64,000 nucleotides of DNA from Bordetella petrii (GTDB lineage Bacteria; Pseudomonadota; Gammaproteobacteria; Burkholderiales; Burkholderiaceae_B). This document shows positions 50,364 to 58,934 of this stretch, in pieces; the first letter of the stretch is position 1; every line of letters starts with the position of its first letter. Made by a program: the position numbers and the translations under genes. Location of the stretch: the NCBI RefSeq assembly GCF_020991325.1, contig NZ_JAJMLX010000002.1:1-64000 (forward strand), given 5' to 3'. Below the pieces are notes generated by a model. The model was not told the DNA's origin. It ran no database searches and saw nothing but the letters and a program-made list of their open reading frames with translations.

Positions 50364-51022
50364 AGGGTGTCGGCACCCATGGGCGGGCTGTCCAGCCCGT
50401 CGCGTTCCACCAGGGCCTTCAGCCGGTACAGGCGTTCCCGATGCAGCGTGGCCGCCAGCGGCTCGGCATCGCGGCCCAAGGCAATGTAGTCGTCCGGCAC
50501 GCCCCGCAGCGCCGGGCGCAGCCGTTCGGCGCCTTCCTGCCACCACAACGACAGCAGGCGGTCGGGATTCAGCGCGTCCAGCCCCTGGCGCCGCAATTCC
50601 GAGCGATTGAAATCTTTCAGGTTCCAGGTGGCCACCAGCACCCTGGGCGGCAATTGCAGGCCGCAACGCGCCCGCCGCGCCAGCCCGGCCGCGATCACGT
50701 GAAAATCCTTGGGGTCGCTATAACGCAATCCGGTTTCGTATACCTGCGTGTCGGCCTCTGCCGCCAGCGGAAAGTGCAGGTTCATTTCCGCCCATTGTTC
50801 TTCCAGCACGTCCCGCGGGATATCCCACAAGCGGGCGGCATTGCGCCGCCATTCGTCGCCGATGCGCTCGCTCCATACGGGCTGGTATACCCCGTCGGCC
50901 GCCAGGCGCAGCATCAGCCGGCGCACAATGCCCGACATCAGCACGCAGGCATCCAGCACGACAAACGGCGAGGGGGAAAATTCGGGGTCGGACACGATGG
51001 CGGCGCCTGGGGCGCCGGGCAT
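50357..51022 (-). CDS. PIN-domain protein
   Basis: 221 residues from the ATG at 51022 (weak ribosome site). The N-terminal Asp in FVVLDACVLMSG, the central DPKDFHVIAAGLA and the late LVATWNLKDFN follow the acidic layout of PIN endoribonucleases. It is longer than most VapC toxins, and no antitoxin gene lies upstream, so a solitary PIN nuclease or an RNA-metabolism protein is possible. Overlaps the ilvA stop tail-to-tail by 7 bases. Confidence 0.75.
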   Translation of the reverse strand: MPGAPGAAIVSDPEFSPSPFVVLDACVLMSGIVRRLMLRLAADGVYQPVWSERIGDEWRRNAARLWDIPRDVLEEQWAEMNLHFPLAAEADTQVYETGLRYSDPKDFHVIAAGLARRARCGLQLPPRVLVATWNLKDFNRSELRRQGLDALNPDRLLSLWWQEGAERLRPALRGVPDDYIALGRDAEPLAATLHRERLYRLKALVERDGLDSPPMGADTLQ

Positions 51023-51341
51023 AAACCAGGGCAGGCCGACACTGTAGCAGGAACATGACCCCGGTTTCTGGTAACAATAAATTGCCGACGTCCCATCTGT
51101 GCGGGGCCCGCATGCCGCACGGCAGCAAGGCACGCTTTGACCGCGAGATAGCTGCTATTCCGGACAGTTATAGATTTGTTGCATCTATTAGGGAAAACCG
51201 CCTTGAGGGCAATTTTTTCTTCAAGTAGCTTGCCCGGGTAATCCCTAATCGGCGAAGTGTACCCAGGCAGCATGACATTCGCATGAACATAGGCAGGCGT
51301 GCCCTGCACCAACCGTAAAGAGTCAGTCCGGGAGAGTGGTT
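51023..51341. other. 319-base intergenic region at the left edge of the T6SS island
   Basis: Contains GGCAATTTTTTCTT at 51208-51221, repeated exactly at 60895-60908 at the other end of the island. No gene is supported. The vgrG ribosome site GGGAGAG is at 51330-51336. A promoter is expected, but no good hexamer pair is seen. Confidence 0.5.
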
Positions 51342-53225
51342 GTGGATATTCCAAGCTTTGTTCAGTCTCGCCCCATCATTGCGCATACTCCCCTGGAAAA
51401 CAGCCTGACGTTCAAGCAGATGACGGGCCACGAAGGCTTGTCGCAGCTGTTCGAGTTCGAAGTCGAGCTGCTGGCCAATAATTTCAACCTGGATCTGAAG
51501 CAGCTGCTGGGCAAGCCGCTGACCCTGGAAATAGCCACCACGTCGGCGCCGCGGTATCTCAGCGGGCAGATTGTGCGCTGCGTGATGGTGGGCCGCGAAA
51601 GCAGCACATCGCGCAATTACGTGTACAAGGCCACGGTGCGGCCCTGGCTGTGGTACCTGACGCAAACGTCGGACAACAAGATCTTCCAGCAGAAGACGGT
51701 ACCGGACATCATCAAGGAAGTGCTGGGCGAATACGGCTACCCGTTCGAGGCCAAACTGACCGGCAGCTATCGTTCCTGGGAATACTGCGTGCAGTACCAG
51801 GAAACGGACTTTGCGTTCATCAGCCGGCTGATGGAACACGAGGGCATCTACTATTACTTCAAGCACGACAAAGACCAGCACACCCTGGTCATGACCGACG
51901 ACATCGGTTCGCACGCACCGGTGCCGGGCTACGAATCGATTCCGTACTACGGGCCGGACCGCGTATCGACGCCGCAGGAAGAATACATTTCCATGTGGGA
52001 GATTTCGGCGCAGGTCACGCCCGACGGCTACGCCACGGTGGACTACGACTTCACCAAGCCGGGCGCCAGCCTGGACGCGATGTCCAAGCGGGCGGGTGGT
52101 TCCGAGCCGGGCAACCTGGAGATGTTCGAGTGGCAGGGCGGCTTCCAGGAAGCGCAGCACGGCGAGCAGTACGCGCGCGTGCGGTTGGAAGAACTGCAAA
52201 GCATCCAGGAACAAGACCTGGGCCTGAGCAACGCGCGCGGCTTGGCGGCCGGCCACTTGTTCACGCTGCGCAACCACCCGCGCAAGGCCGAGAACCGCGA
52301 ATACCTGGTGGTGTCGGTGAACTACCGCATGAGCGTGGGCGGGTATTCGACCAACAGCGGTTCGGAAGAATTCTACGAGGCGTCGTTCTCGGCGTTGCCG
52401 TCCAGCGTGCAGTACCGGGCGCCCCGGGTCACGCCGATTCCCCGCACGCACGGTCCGCAGACCGCGCGGGTGGTGGGCCCGGCGGGCAAGGAGATCTGGA
52501 CGGACAAGTACGGCCGCATCAAGATCCAGTTCCACTGGGACCGCTACGGGCAGAAGAACGAAAGCAGTTCATGCTGGGTGCGGGTATCCAGTCCGTGGGC
52601 GGGCGGCGGCTTCGGCGGGCTGCAGCTGCCGCGCATCAACGACGAGGTGGTGGTGGACTTCATAGGCGGGTGTCCGGATCGCCCGCTGGTGCTGGGGCGG
52701 GTGTACAACGCCAACAACATGCCGCCGGTGGAGCTGCCGGGCAGCGCCACGCAAAGCGGGTTCCGCAGCCAGTCGGTGTACGGCGACCCGTCGATGTGCA
52801 ACAAGATGATCTTCGAGGACGCGCTGGGCTGCGAGCTGGTGCACATGCGCGCGCAGAAGGATATGTGCGATGAGGTGGTGAATGACCATAGTCACTCTAT
52901 CGGCTGCAACTATACAGTCGGAGTCGGTGGGCACTACAGCATCAAGGCGAAAACACTGGGCGTGGAGATCTGCGATACGACCAGTGTCAAAATCGGTGGA
53001 TTGACCACCATGGAGATGAAGGCGGTTTCCGAAACCATTCAGGGAACCGTGACCAGGAACACAACCGGCAATGTCCTGACCTCAACCACTGGCACATTGA
53101 CGAATACCCAGATCGGGGCAATGGCGCTGACGGAAATCGGCGCAGCAGGCCATTTCCTGGCCGGTACATATGGATCAGTGCAGATTGGTGATTTCAAGAA
53201 AACCATATTCGGTAATGTGGGCTGA
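51342..53225 (+). CDS. vgrG: Type VI secretion system spike protein VgrG (TssI)
   Basis: 627 residues from the GTG at 51342, seven bases after GGAG. It has the gp27-like base (residues 1 to about 380), with ENSLTFKQMTGHEGLSQLFEFEVELL and WEYCVQYQETDFAFISRLMEHEGIYYYF. The OB-fold/gp5-like region follows, with GPAGKEIWTDKYGRIKIQFHWDR, SSCWVRVSSPWAGGGFGG and DFIGGCPDRPLVLGRVYN. A repetitive beta-helix tail runs from about residue 505 (TVGVGGHYSIKAKTLGVEI, GTVTRNTTGNVLTSTTG). No C-terminal effector domain. GC falls near base 52860, where the tail starts. First gene of the island. Confidence 0.95.
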   Translation: MDIPSFVQSRPIIAHTPLENSLTFKQMTGHEGLSQLFEFEVELLANNFNLDLKQLLGKPLTLEIATTSAPRYLSGQIVRCVMVGRESSTSRNYVYKATVRPWLWYLTQTSDNKIFQQKTVPDIIKEVLGEYGYPFEAKLTGSYRSWEYCVQYQETDFAFISRLMEHEGIYYYFKHDKDQHTLVMTDDIGSHAPVPGYESIPYYGPDRVSTPQEEYISMWEISAQVTPDGYATVDYDFTKPGASLDAMSKRAGGSEPGNLEMFEWQGGFQEAQHGEQYARVRLEELQSIQEQDLGLSNARGLAAGHLFTLRNHPRKAENREYLVVSVNYRMSVGGYSTNSGSEEFYEASFSALPSSVQYRAPRVTPIPRTHGPQTARVVGPAGKEIWTDKYGRIKIQFHWDRYGQKNESSSCWVRVSSPWAGGGFGGLQLPRINDEVVVDFIGGCPDRPLVLGRVYNANNMPPVELPGSATQSGFRSQSVYGDPSMCNKMIFEDALGCELVHMRAQKDMCDEVVNDHSHSIGCNYTVGVGGHYSIKAKTLGVEICDTTSVKIGGLTTMEMKAVSETIQGTVTRNTTGNVLTSTTGTLTNTQIGAMALTEIGAAGHFLAGTYGSVQIGDFKKTIFGNVG

Positions 53226-53253
53226 GGTGGCGGATTTGATCGGGGAGAATTGA

Positions 53254-54228
53254 ATGCCAGAGCCGGATCTGATCAAAGACGTCAAAGATAGCGTCAACGA
53301 AGAAATCGAAGCTTTGGGGCCTGACGCGACCCCAGAGCAGATTGCCGATATCGTGGCCGAGCAGGCACAAGCGGGTGCGGATGGCAATACGACGCTGGCC
53401 AATGAGGCCGCGGATCGTGCCCGGGATCTTTACGGCCGCGGAGCGGATCCCGACACTGCCGCCGCCGCCTCTGCAGCCCAGGCACACCAGGACGTGGTCG
53501 CACAGCGGCCGGATGTACAGACGCAAGGCCAGCAATTGCTGGACAGCCGGTCGCCCGATAATGATGGAGCTCCCACGCCGGAAGAGTTGCAAAACTACAC
53601 TGGCGTAGATCCTGGCGATCAAAGGGCAACGGTCGAGGATCTTACCAAGAGCCTGCAAGCCGTGAATGCGCCACCGGGGCTAGTTCCGCAGGCACAATTG
53701 GCTGTTGCCAACGCGGTTTCCGGCGGTACGGTATTGCCAACGGGGCTTGATATCCATGGCAACCTCAAGGTCACGGTTCACGATTATGTGAAGCTGGATT
53801 TTAAGAATTCACAGATCAAGACTACGCTTGATAAGACAACCTACGTGCACAAAGGGGATGTCACGATCAACGCGAAAAATGTGCGCTTGACCGCTGACGA
53901 GATCGTGATCGAGCCGCTGGAAAAAGAGATCAACCGTGTGCAAACCAGCAAGGAGTCGTATCGAAAATGGCTGAGCGTGAGCTTGGGCCTTTCGACAACC
54001 ACGACAACGACCGTCCGGCATTATTCCTTGTTCGGTGCGTCAGGATCTGTCGTGCCTACCGTGAATCTCCATATTGCTCCGTTGAAAGTGGGGGCCGCGG
54101 TGTGGATGAATACGCGTGGTTTTGGCCGCGATGGCATCAAGGCTGCCACGTACGAGAACACGAAGTCGATGTCGCGCACATCTAACTCCATGTTTCTCCT
54201 TGCTTCCGTGATGCTCATTTTTTTCTAG
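53254..54228 (+). CDS. VgrG-linked two-domain protein of unknown function, paralogue 1
   Basis: 324 residues; ribosome site GGGGAG; 28 bases after vgrG. Residues 1 to about 160 are Ala/Asp/Gln-rich and helical. A hinge DIHGNLKVTVHDYVK at about 169-183 leads into a beta-rich region (TTYVHKGDVTINAKNVRLTADEIVIEP, resembling VgrG tail strands), then a basic helix, a run of six Thr, and a hydrophobic C-terminal end (SMFLLASVMLIFF). The hinge matches those of the next two proteins. No enzyme motif or signal peptide. Candidate T6SS cargo or spike accessory; not identified. Confidence 0.75.
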   Translation: MPEPDLIKDVKDSVNEEIEALGPDATPEQIADIVAEQAQAGADGNTTLANEAADRARDLYGRGADPDTAAAASAAQAHQDVVAQRPDVQTQGQQLLDSRSPDNDGAPTPEELQNYTGVDPGDQRATVEDLTKSLQAVNAPPGLVPQAQLAVANAVSGGTVLPTGLDIHGNLKVTVHDYVKLDFKNSQIKTTLDKTTYVHKGDVTINAKNVRLTADEIVIEPLEKEINRVQTSKESYRKWLSVSLGLSTTTTTTVRHYSLFGASGSVVPTVNLHIAPLKVGAAVWMNTRGFGRDGIKAATYENTKSMSRTSNSMFLLASVMLIFF

Positions 54229-54274
54229 CGGGTCGGCAATGCATTTGCCCTAGCCCTGTCGATTAGGTGACTGA

Positions 54275-55303
54275 ATGACTGACCCCTATAAGAATATCCC
54301 CAACGTGTTGCCGGGTTCGAACGCCGCGCAGGCCGTCGACGAAATCAATCACTATATTCAGACGCAGGGCAGCAATCTCACCCCGGCCGCATTGGAACAG
54401 GCCATCAAGCAGAAAATCGTCCAGTATGGAGGCGATCCCGTCACTGCCGCCGCCGCCAGCCGTACCGCCTCTGTGCTGGTCGAGCAAGATCCAGCCCGCG
54501 CTTCGATGATCGCCGAGAACGTGGTCGGCGCGACTTTGGCTGACCCTGCCTTGGCCAGCAATCTTGCCAAAGACCGCGTGAACGCGCACTTGGACGGGTT
54601 GGGTGCCGATGCTGGCCAATTGACCGATGAGCAGAAGAAATCTATTGCCTTCAATGAGGCGAATGGGGTTCTGCAGGATTGGGGAGTGACCGATACGCAG
54701 TCTTCGCAGGCCTTGCAGGAAGCCGTGAACCAGTACATAGACCAAGGCGCTTCTCCCGATGTGGCGGCCGCGGCGGCCGTAGCCTCCGTGCTGGCGCAGG
54801 CTATGCCCGGCGTGGGTTCATTCTCGATTTTTGGCCACTTGAGCATGCTGGTGCACGGAGAGGCCACCTATATTTTCAACTCGACGGAAACCCTTGACGT
54901 CGCGGATACCGCTGTTCATACGCATTTGAATGGCACCAAGTACGACATGGCAAACAATACCCTCGGGATCTATTGTGAGGACATAAAAACATCAAACCGC
55001 ACGGCTTGGGTGCGTGCCCACCCTGGTGCAGCCTTCGGCTATTACCGAGGCAGTTATTTTTCCTGGAGCCCCGTGACGCTCTCGGGATATGTCTGGAGCA
55101 AGCAACGGGGTGTCGAACAACGTGCGATAGGCGGGTTCTCGGGATCGGTTTCAGGGTTGCGGATTTATATCGCCGGTTTCGACTCGGACATGGTCACGTT
55201 CAGCAAAGGGGTACCCAAAGAGCGCGACAATCGGGTCACGATAATTGAAGCCTACGACATGGTGCGCGAACGGTTCAGTTCCAACACGACGTTTATCAAG
55301 TAA
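54275..55303 (+). CDS. VgrG-linked two-domain protein of unknown function, paralogue 2
   Basis: 342 residues. Starts with NVLPGSNAAQAVDEI; residues 1 to about 180 are helical with ADPALASNLAKDRVNAHLDGLGAD and QGASPDVAAAAAVASVLAQ; the hinge is FSIFGHLSMLVHG (about 188-200). The C-terminal beta-rich domain includes NTLGIYCEDIKT and GGFSGSVSGLRIYIAGFDSD. The helical half and the hinge resemble the next protein closely, so the two arose by duplication. No known catalytic motif, signal or membrane helix. Confidence 0.75.
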   Translation: MTDPYKNIPNVLPGSNAAQAVDEINHYIQTQGSNLTPAALEQAIKQKIVQYGGDPVTAAAASRTASVLVEQDPARASMIAENVVGATLADPALASNLAKDRVNAHLDGLGADAGQLTDEQKKSIAFNEANGVLQDWGVTDTQSSQALQEAVNQYIDQGASPDVAAAAAVASVLAQAMPGVGSFSIFGHLSMLVHGEATYIFNSTETLDVADTAVHTHLNGTKYDMANNTLGIYCEDIKTSNRTAWVRAHPGAAFGYYRGSYFSWSPVTLSGYVWSKQRGVEQRAIGGFSGSVSGLRIYIAGFDSDMVTFSKGVPKERDNRVTIIEAYDMVRERFSSNTTFIK

Positions 55304-55323
55304 ACAGGATCGCCGGGAAACCC

Positions 55324-56292
55324 ATGTCTACACCGTTCAATGTCATACCTGGTTCCAACGCCGAGAAGGCGGTTCAGGAAATTGCGGGATTGACTTTCGA
55401 GCAGGCCAATATCGTCAGCAACATAACACCTATCCTGGAAAAATACGGCGTTGACAGCGTGACGACATCTGCCGTCGAAGCCGCCGCTACCAAACTGGCG
55501 GAAAACCCCAGGATGGATTTGTCGTACCTGGCGCAGGGGCTGGTTGGAACCAGTGTGGCCGATCCGCGGGTGGCGGGTAACGATGCCAAGGCACGAGTCG
55601 CCGCCGGCCAGGAAAATCTGAGCACTGCCGAACAGGAGATGCTGGCCATTACCGCGGCGGGTGACGCGGCCGAGGCGGCAGGCGCAGACCGTAGCCTGGC
55701 GGAAGCTGAAGCGGGCAAGGCGATCAGCCAGGGCATGTCTCCACAGATGGCAGCCTACGCGGGAGCGGCAGCCGCGGCGGCGGTGGCTGCGGCGAACAAT
55801 CCGGTAGGCAATCCAGGTATTGAGATATTCGGCTATCTGCAGGCCCTGGTACAGGGCCTGGTAATGGAAACTTATCTCAAGACCGAGGACAAGACCGTTG
55901 CCTCCAGCACCAACTGGAAAATAGTCAACAATTTCATCCAGACCACGACAGGCCAGCTTCACGTCTATTGCAAGAACTACATTGCTGACGCAAAGAGCGA
56001 TGTAAGCGACTCCGACTTTTCCTTCGGTATATACCAGAAGGGTTACACGATGGAAGCGGTAGACCCGGAAATGACAACCGGAATTAGTGTCGGCGTGTCC
56101 GGAGCGTCATATACCCGCTATGACTACAAGATAATTTCGCTGGCGGTGTACAAAGAGACCATATTTGCCTGGGACTTCTATATCAGCCCCTTGGGAACAA
56201 CGAAGATGAATCAGTCCGATACCGATACGGACAAGACCAAGCACAAGACGGTAGTCGGGATTCATTCGCGAAGCAATACGAAGTTCCATTGA
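55324..56292 (+). CDS. VgrG-linked two-domain protein of unknown function, paralogue 3
   Basis: 322 residues. Starts FNVIPGSNAEKAVQEI; the helical half contains GTSVADPRVAGNDAKARVAAGQ and SQGMSPQMAAYAGAAAAAA, matching paralogue 2 position by position; hinge IEIFGYLQALVQG (about 169-181). The C-terminal beta domain has GQLHVYCKNYIA and TGISVGVSGASYTRYDYK, again parallel to paralogue 2. It starts 20 bases after paralogue 2 and ends 8 bases before the DUF2169 gene. Function unknown; genetic position points to the T6SS. Confidence 0.75.
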   Translation: MSTPFNVIPGSNAEKAVQEIAGLTFEQANIVSNITPILEKYGVDSVTTSAVEAAATKLAENPRMDLSYLAQGLVGTSVADPRVAGNDAKARVAAGQENLSTAEQEMLAITAAGDAAEAAGADRSLAEAEAGKAISQGMSPQMAAYAGAAAAAAVAAANNPVGNPGIEIFGYLQALVQGLVMETYLKTEDKTVASSTNWKIVNNFIQTTTGQLHVYCKNYIADAKSDVSDSDFSFGIYQKGYTMEAVDPEMTTGISVGVSGASYTRYDYKIISLAVYKETIFAWDFYISPLGTTKMNQSDTDTDKTKHKTVVGIHSRSNTKFH

Positions 56293-56300
56293 GCTGAATC

Positions 56301-58934
56301 ATGAAGATAATAAAACCACTGCGCCTGATGGTGATGCCCAGGCCGTACCGGTGGCGCAACGGGAAATACCTGGCGGTGACGATTGCGGCCTTGATCAAGC
56401 ATGATGGGGATAAGCCCAGCATATTGCCCGAGCACACGCTGATGCATGACATCCTGCCGGAGTTGGATTGCGACGAGATGATCGACTACGTCATGCCGAA
56501 GCCGCATCCGGAATTCCTGTTGAGCGGCCATGCCTATACCGCGCATCAGGAAGACAAAACCAAGTGCATGGTCAGCGTCCAGGTCGGTGATAAAAAGAAA
56601 GAGGGCATCGTATTCGGCGATCGCTATTGGAACGGCGATGTGATCACGGCGCCCCAGCCATTTGAAAGCAAACCCCTCACGTGGGACAACTCATTTGGGG
56701 GTACCGGCTTTGCGGCGAATCCATTGGGAACCGGTATAGACGAGATCGAGGTGGCCGGTATCAGGGCGGTTCGCCTGCCCAACCTGGAATCGCCCATCGA
56801 CCGAGTTCATGCAAAACGCCAGCGGGTCGAGCCATTCAATTTTGGACAGATCCGTATCGATTGGCCGCAGCGCCTGGAAAAGATGGGTAGTTGCGATGAA
56901 ACCTGGGTGCAAAACGTCGGCACGGGCTTTTTTGATGACATGCAACCCTCGGTCTTCAATGCCGCCGCAGAAGACCAAATATGGAAGAACAAGGAGGCAC
57001 TCTCGCTGGATGAGTCCTTCGAAATATGGAACATGCATCCAGACATGCATTGCTGGTCCGGGCAGTTGCCGCAAGTGAAAGCCAGGTGTTTTATCCGGCG
57101 GCGTCACGCCGATGTACTGCTGGACGAAGTGCCGATGCGGCCAACCACGGTATGGTTCCTTCCCCACCGGGCAAGCTATATCCTGCTGTTTCACGGCCAG
57201 ATCGCCATACAGGAAGATGATGCCTTCGATGTGATGGCTATCATGGCTGCGATGGAAGGTGCCGACGCGCCCCGGCCAATCGTCCATTACGAGGATGTTT
57301 TCAAGACTCGGACAAACACCGAAAAGGCGGCTTTCCATGTCCTGAAAGATGAAGAACTGATGCCTGCAGGGATGCTGGCGCCCTGGATTGAAGGCATGGC
57401 TTTGGACCAGCACGCGATGTTGTCCAAACTCACTTCAATGATTGACGAGCGGCGCGGTTTTCCAGATGGAGAGTTCGTCGGGCCCATCAGGCCGATGACG
57501 TTGGCGGATTTGCCTACCCTTTTTGAGGAAGGCGAGAAAATGACTGCCGACGCCCTGGAAGAGCATGAGCGTACACGGCAGGATGTATTGGCCGAGGCGG
57601 CTACCGACGACAAACCGCTCACTCGCCGACAGCAGGTGCTTAAAGAGCTTTACCGTGATTTGGACTTCAATGCGCAGCCGGGCGACGTCAAGAAGATCCC
57701 CGTCAGCGGGCCGCCGAAGCTGGACTCGCTCCGGCAGGTGATCCAGTCGGCCCGTGAGCGCAGGTCTCTGCGTGAGATGCTGAAAGAGTCGCCTCAGGAA
57801 GCGGCCACATTAGGGCAGACAGCGGACTTCACCCGTAGGTCGTTCGGAAAGCTGTACCTGTATTCTGTCCATTATCAGCAAGGCGCCCCACGGGTTGGCG
57901 AGCACAGGGCGATAGAACTCAGAAATCGCATCCTGAAGAAATATCGCCTGGGTAAGAACCTGGCAAAAATGGATCTTACAGGCGCCGATCTTTCCGGCAT
58001 GGATCTTTCGGAAGCTGATTTTTCCGGCGCGTGGCTCGAGAATGTGGATTTTTCGGACACCAATCTGTCAGGCGCAATTTTCGATCAAACGGTGCTGGCT
58101 CGAGGAACTTTCCACCGAACCAATCTGGATCGCGCCACTTTGCGCGACTGCAATATCAGCGAGGCGGTGTTCAACAATGCCTCGCTATGCGACGTGGAAA
58201 TGCAGTCTCTGATATGCGAGACAAAAACCACGTTTCATGATTGTCGGCTCGAAAGAGGCCACTGGAAGAGATTCGACTTCAAGAAGGCCGAGTTCATCAA
58301 TTGCGAACTCACTGATATGAAGCTCGAGAAGATCACGTTCAGTTTTTCCACGCTCAAGCAATGCGAGATCCAGGGAGGCATGCTGGAGAAAGTCACTTTC
58401 GATGACTCGGTTATTGAGGAAGTAGCCATCCGGAATGCCTCCATTGCGAGTGCTATATGCACGAATACATCGTTTACCCGGGTGGAGATTACCGGCTGCA
58501 AGTTCGGGAAATCGACATTTTCCGAAGATGTGTCGTTCCACGATTCGGTGCTGACCGATAACCATTATATTCACAGCATGTTCCGAGAAGTAGTGTTCAA
58601 GAGCGTCGATTTGTCCGGTACGGTGTTCGAACAATGCGACCTGTCATTGGCAAACTTCCAGAAATGCCGTCTTCAAAATATACGCGTGCCACAGTCCATG
58701 TGTGTACGCGTCAATTTCGACATGGCGGATCTGTCCGGTAGCAATCTCATGCACGGTATTTTCCAGAAATCGAGCTTTATCGGAGCAAATCTGTCCGGCT
58801 GCAATTTCTTCCGTGCCGATATGAGCGAAACCTTACTGGATAGTTCGACACGTACCGACAACGCCTACGTGCATCGCACCAGATTGGCTCCATTTCGTGA
58901 GGGAGTGAATCGAACGGGCGCGCTGCGGCCATGA
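56301..58934 (+). CDS. DUF2169 adaptor-like domain fused to pentapeptide repeats
   Basis: 877 residues. N-terminal DUF2169 domain (about 1-330) with WDNSFGGTGFAANPLGTG and CFIRRRHADVLLDEVPMRPTTVWF. DUF2169 proteins are T6SS chaperone/adaptor-type proteins encoded beside vgrG and effectors. A charged linker (about 400-550) leads to pentapeptide repeats at about 557-850 (KMDLTGADLSGMDLSEADFS, then many irregular units), a right-handed quadrilateral beta-helix. The stop overlaps the next start (ATGA). Likely loads cargo onto VgrG; inference. Confidence 0.88.
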   Translation: MKIIKPLRLMVMPRPYRWRNGKYLAVTIAALIKHDGDKPSILPEHTLMHDILPELDCDEMIDYVMPKPHPEFLLSGHAYTAHQEDKTKCMVSVQVGDKKKEGIVFGDRYWNGDVITAPQPFESKPLTWDNSFGGTGFAANPLGTGIDEIEVAGIRAVRLPNLESPIDRVHAKRQRVEPFNFGQIRIDWPQRLEKMGSCDETWVQNVGTGFFDDMQPSVFNAAAEDQIWKNKEALSLDESFEIWNMHPDMHCWSGQLPQVKARCFIRRRHADVLLDEVPMRPTTVWFLPHRASYILLFHGQIAIQEDDAFDVMAIMAAMEGADAPRPIVHYEDVFKTRTNTEKAAFHVLKDEELMPAGMLAPWIEGMALDQHAMLSKLTSMIDERRGFPDGEFVGPIRPMTLADLPTLFEEGEKMTADALEEHERTRQDVLAEAATDDKPLTRRQQVLKELYRDLDFNAQPGDVKKIPVSGPPKLDSLRQVIQSARERRSLREMLKESPQEAATLGQTADFTRRSFGKLYLYSVHYQQGAPRVGEHRAIELRNRILKKYRLGKNLAKMDLTGADLSGMDLSEADFSGAWLENVDFSDTNLSGAIFDQTVLARGTFHRTNLDRATLRDCNISEAVFNNASLCDVEMQSLICETKTTFHDCRLERGHWKRFDFKKAEFINCELTDMKLEKITFSFSTLKQCEIQGGMLEKVTFDDSVIEEVAIRNASIASAICTNTSFTRVEITGCKFGKSTFSEDVSFHDSVLTDNHYIHSMFREVVFKSVDLSGTVFEQCDLSLANFQKCRLQNIRVPQSMCVRVNFDMADLSGSNLMHGIFQKSSFIGANLSGCNFFRADMSETLLDSSTRTDNAYVHRTRLAPFREGVNRTGALRP

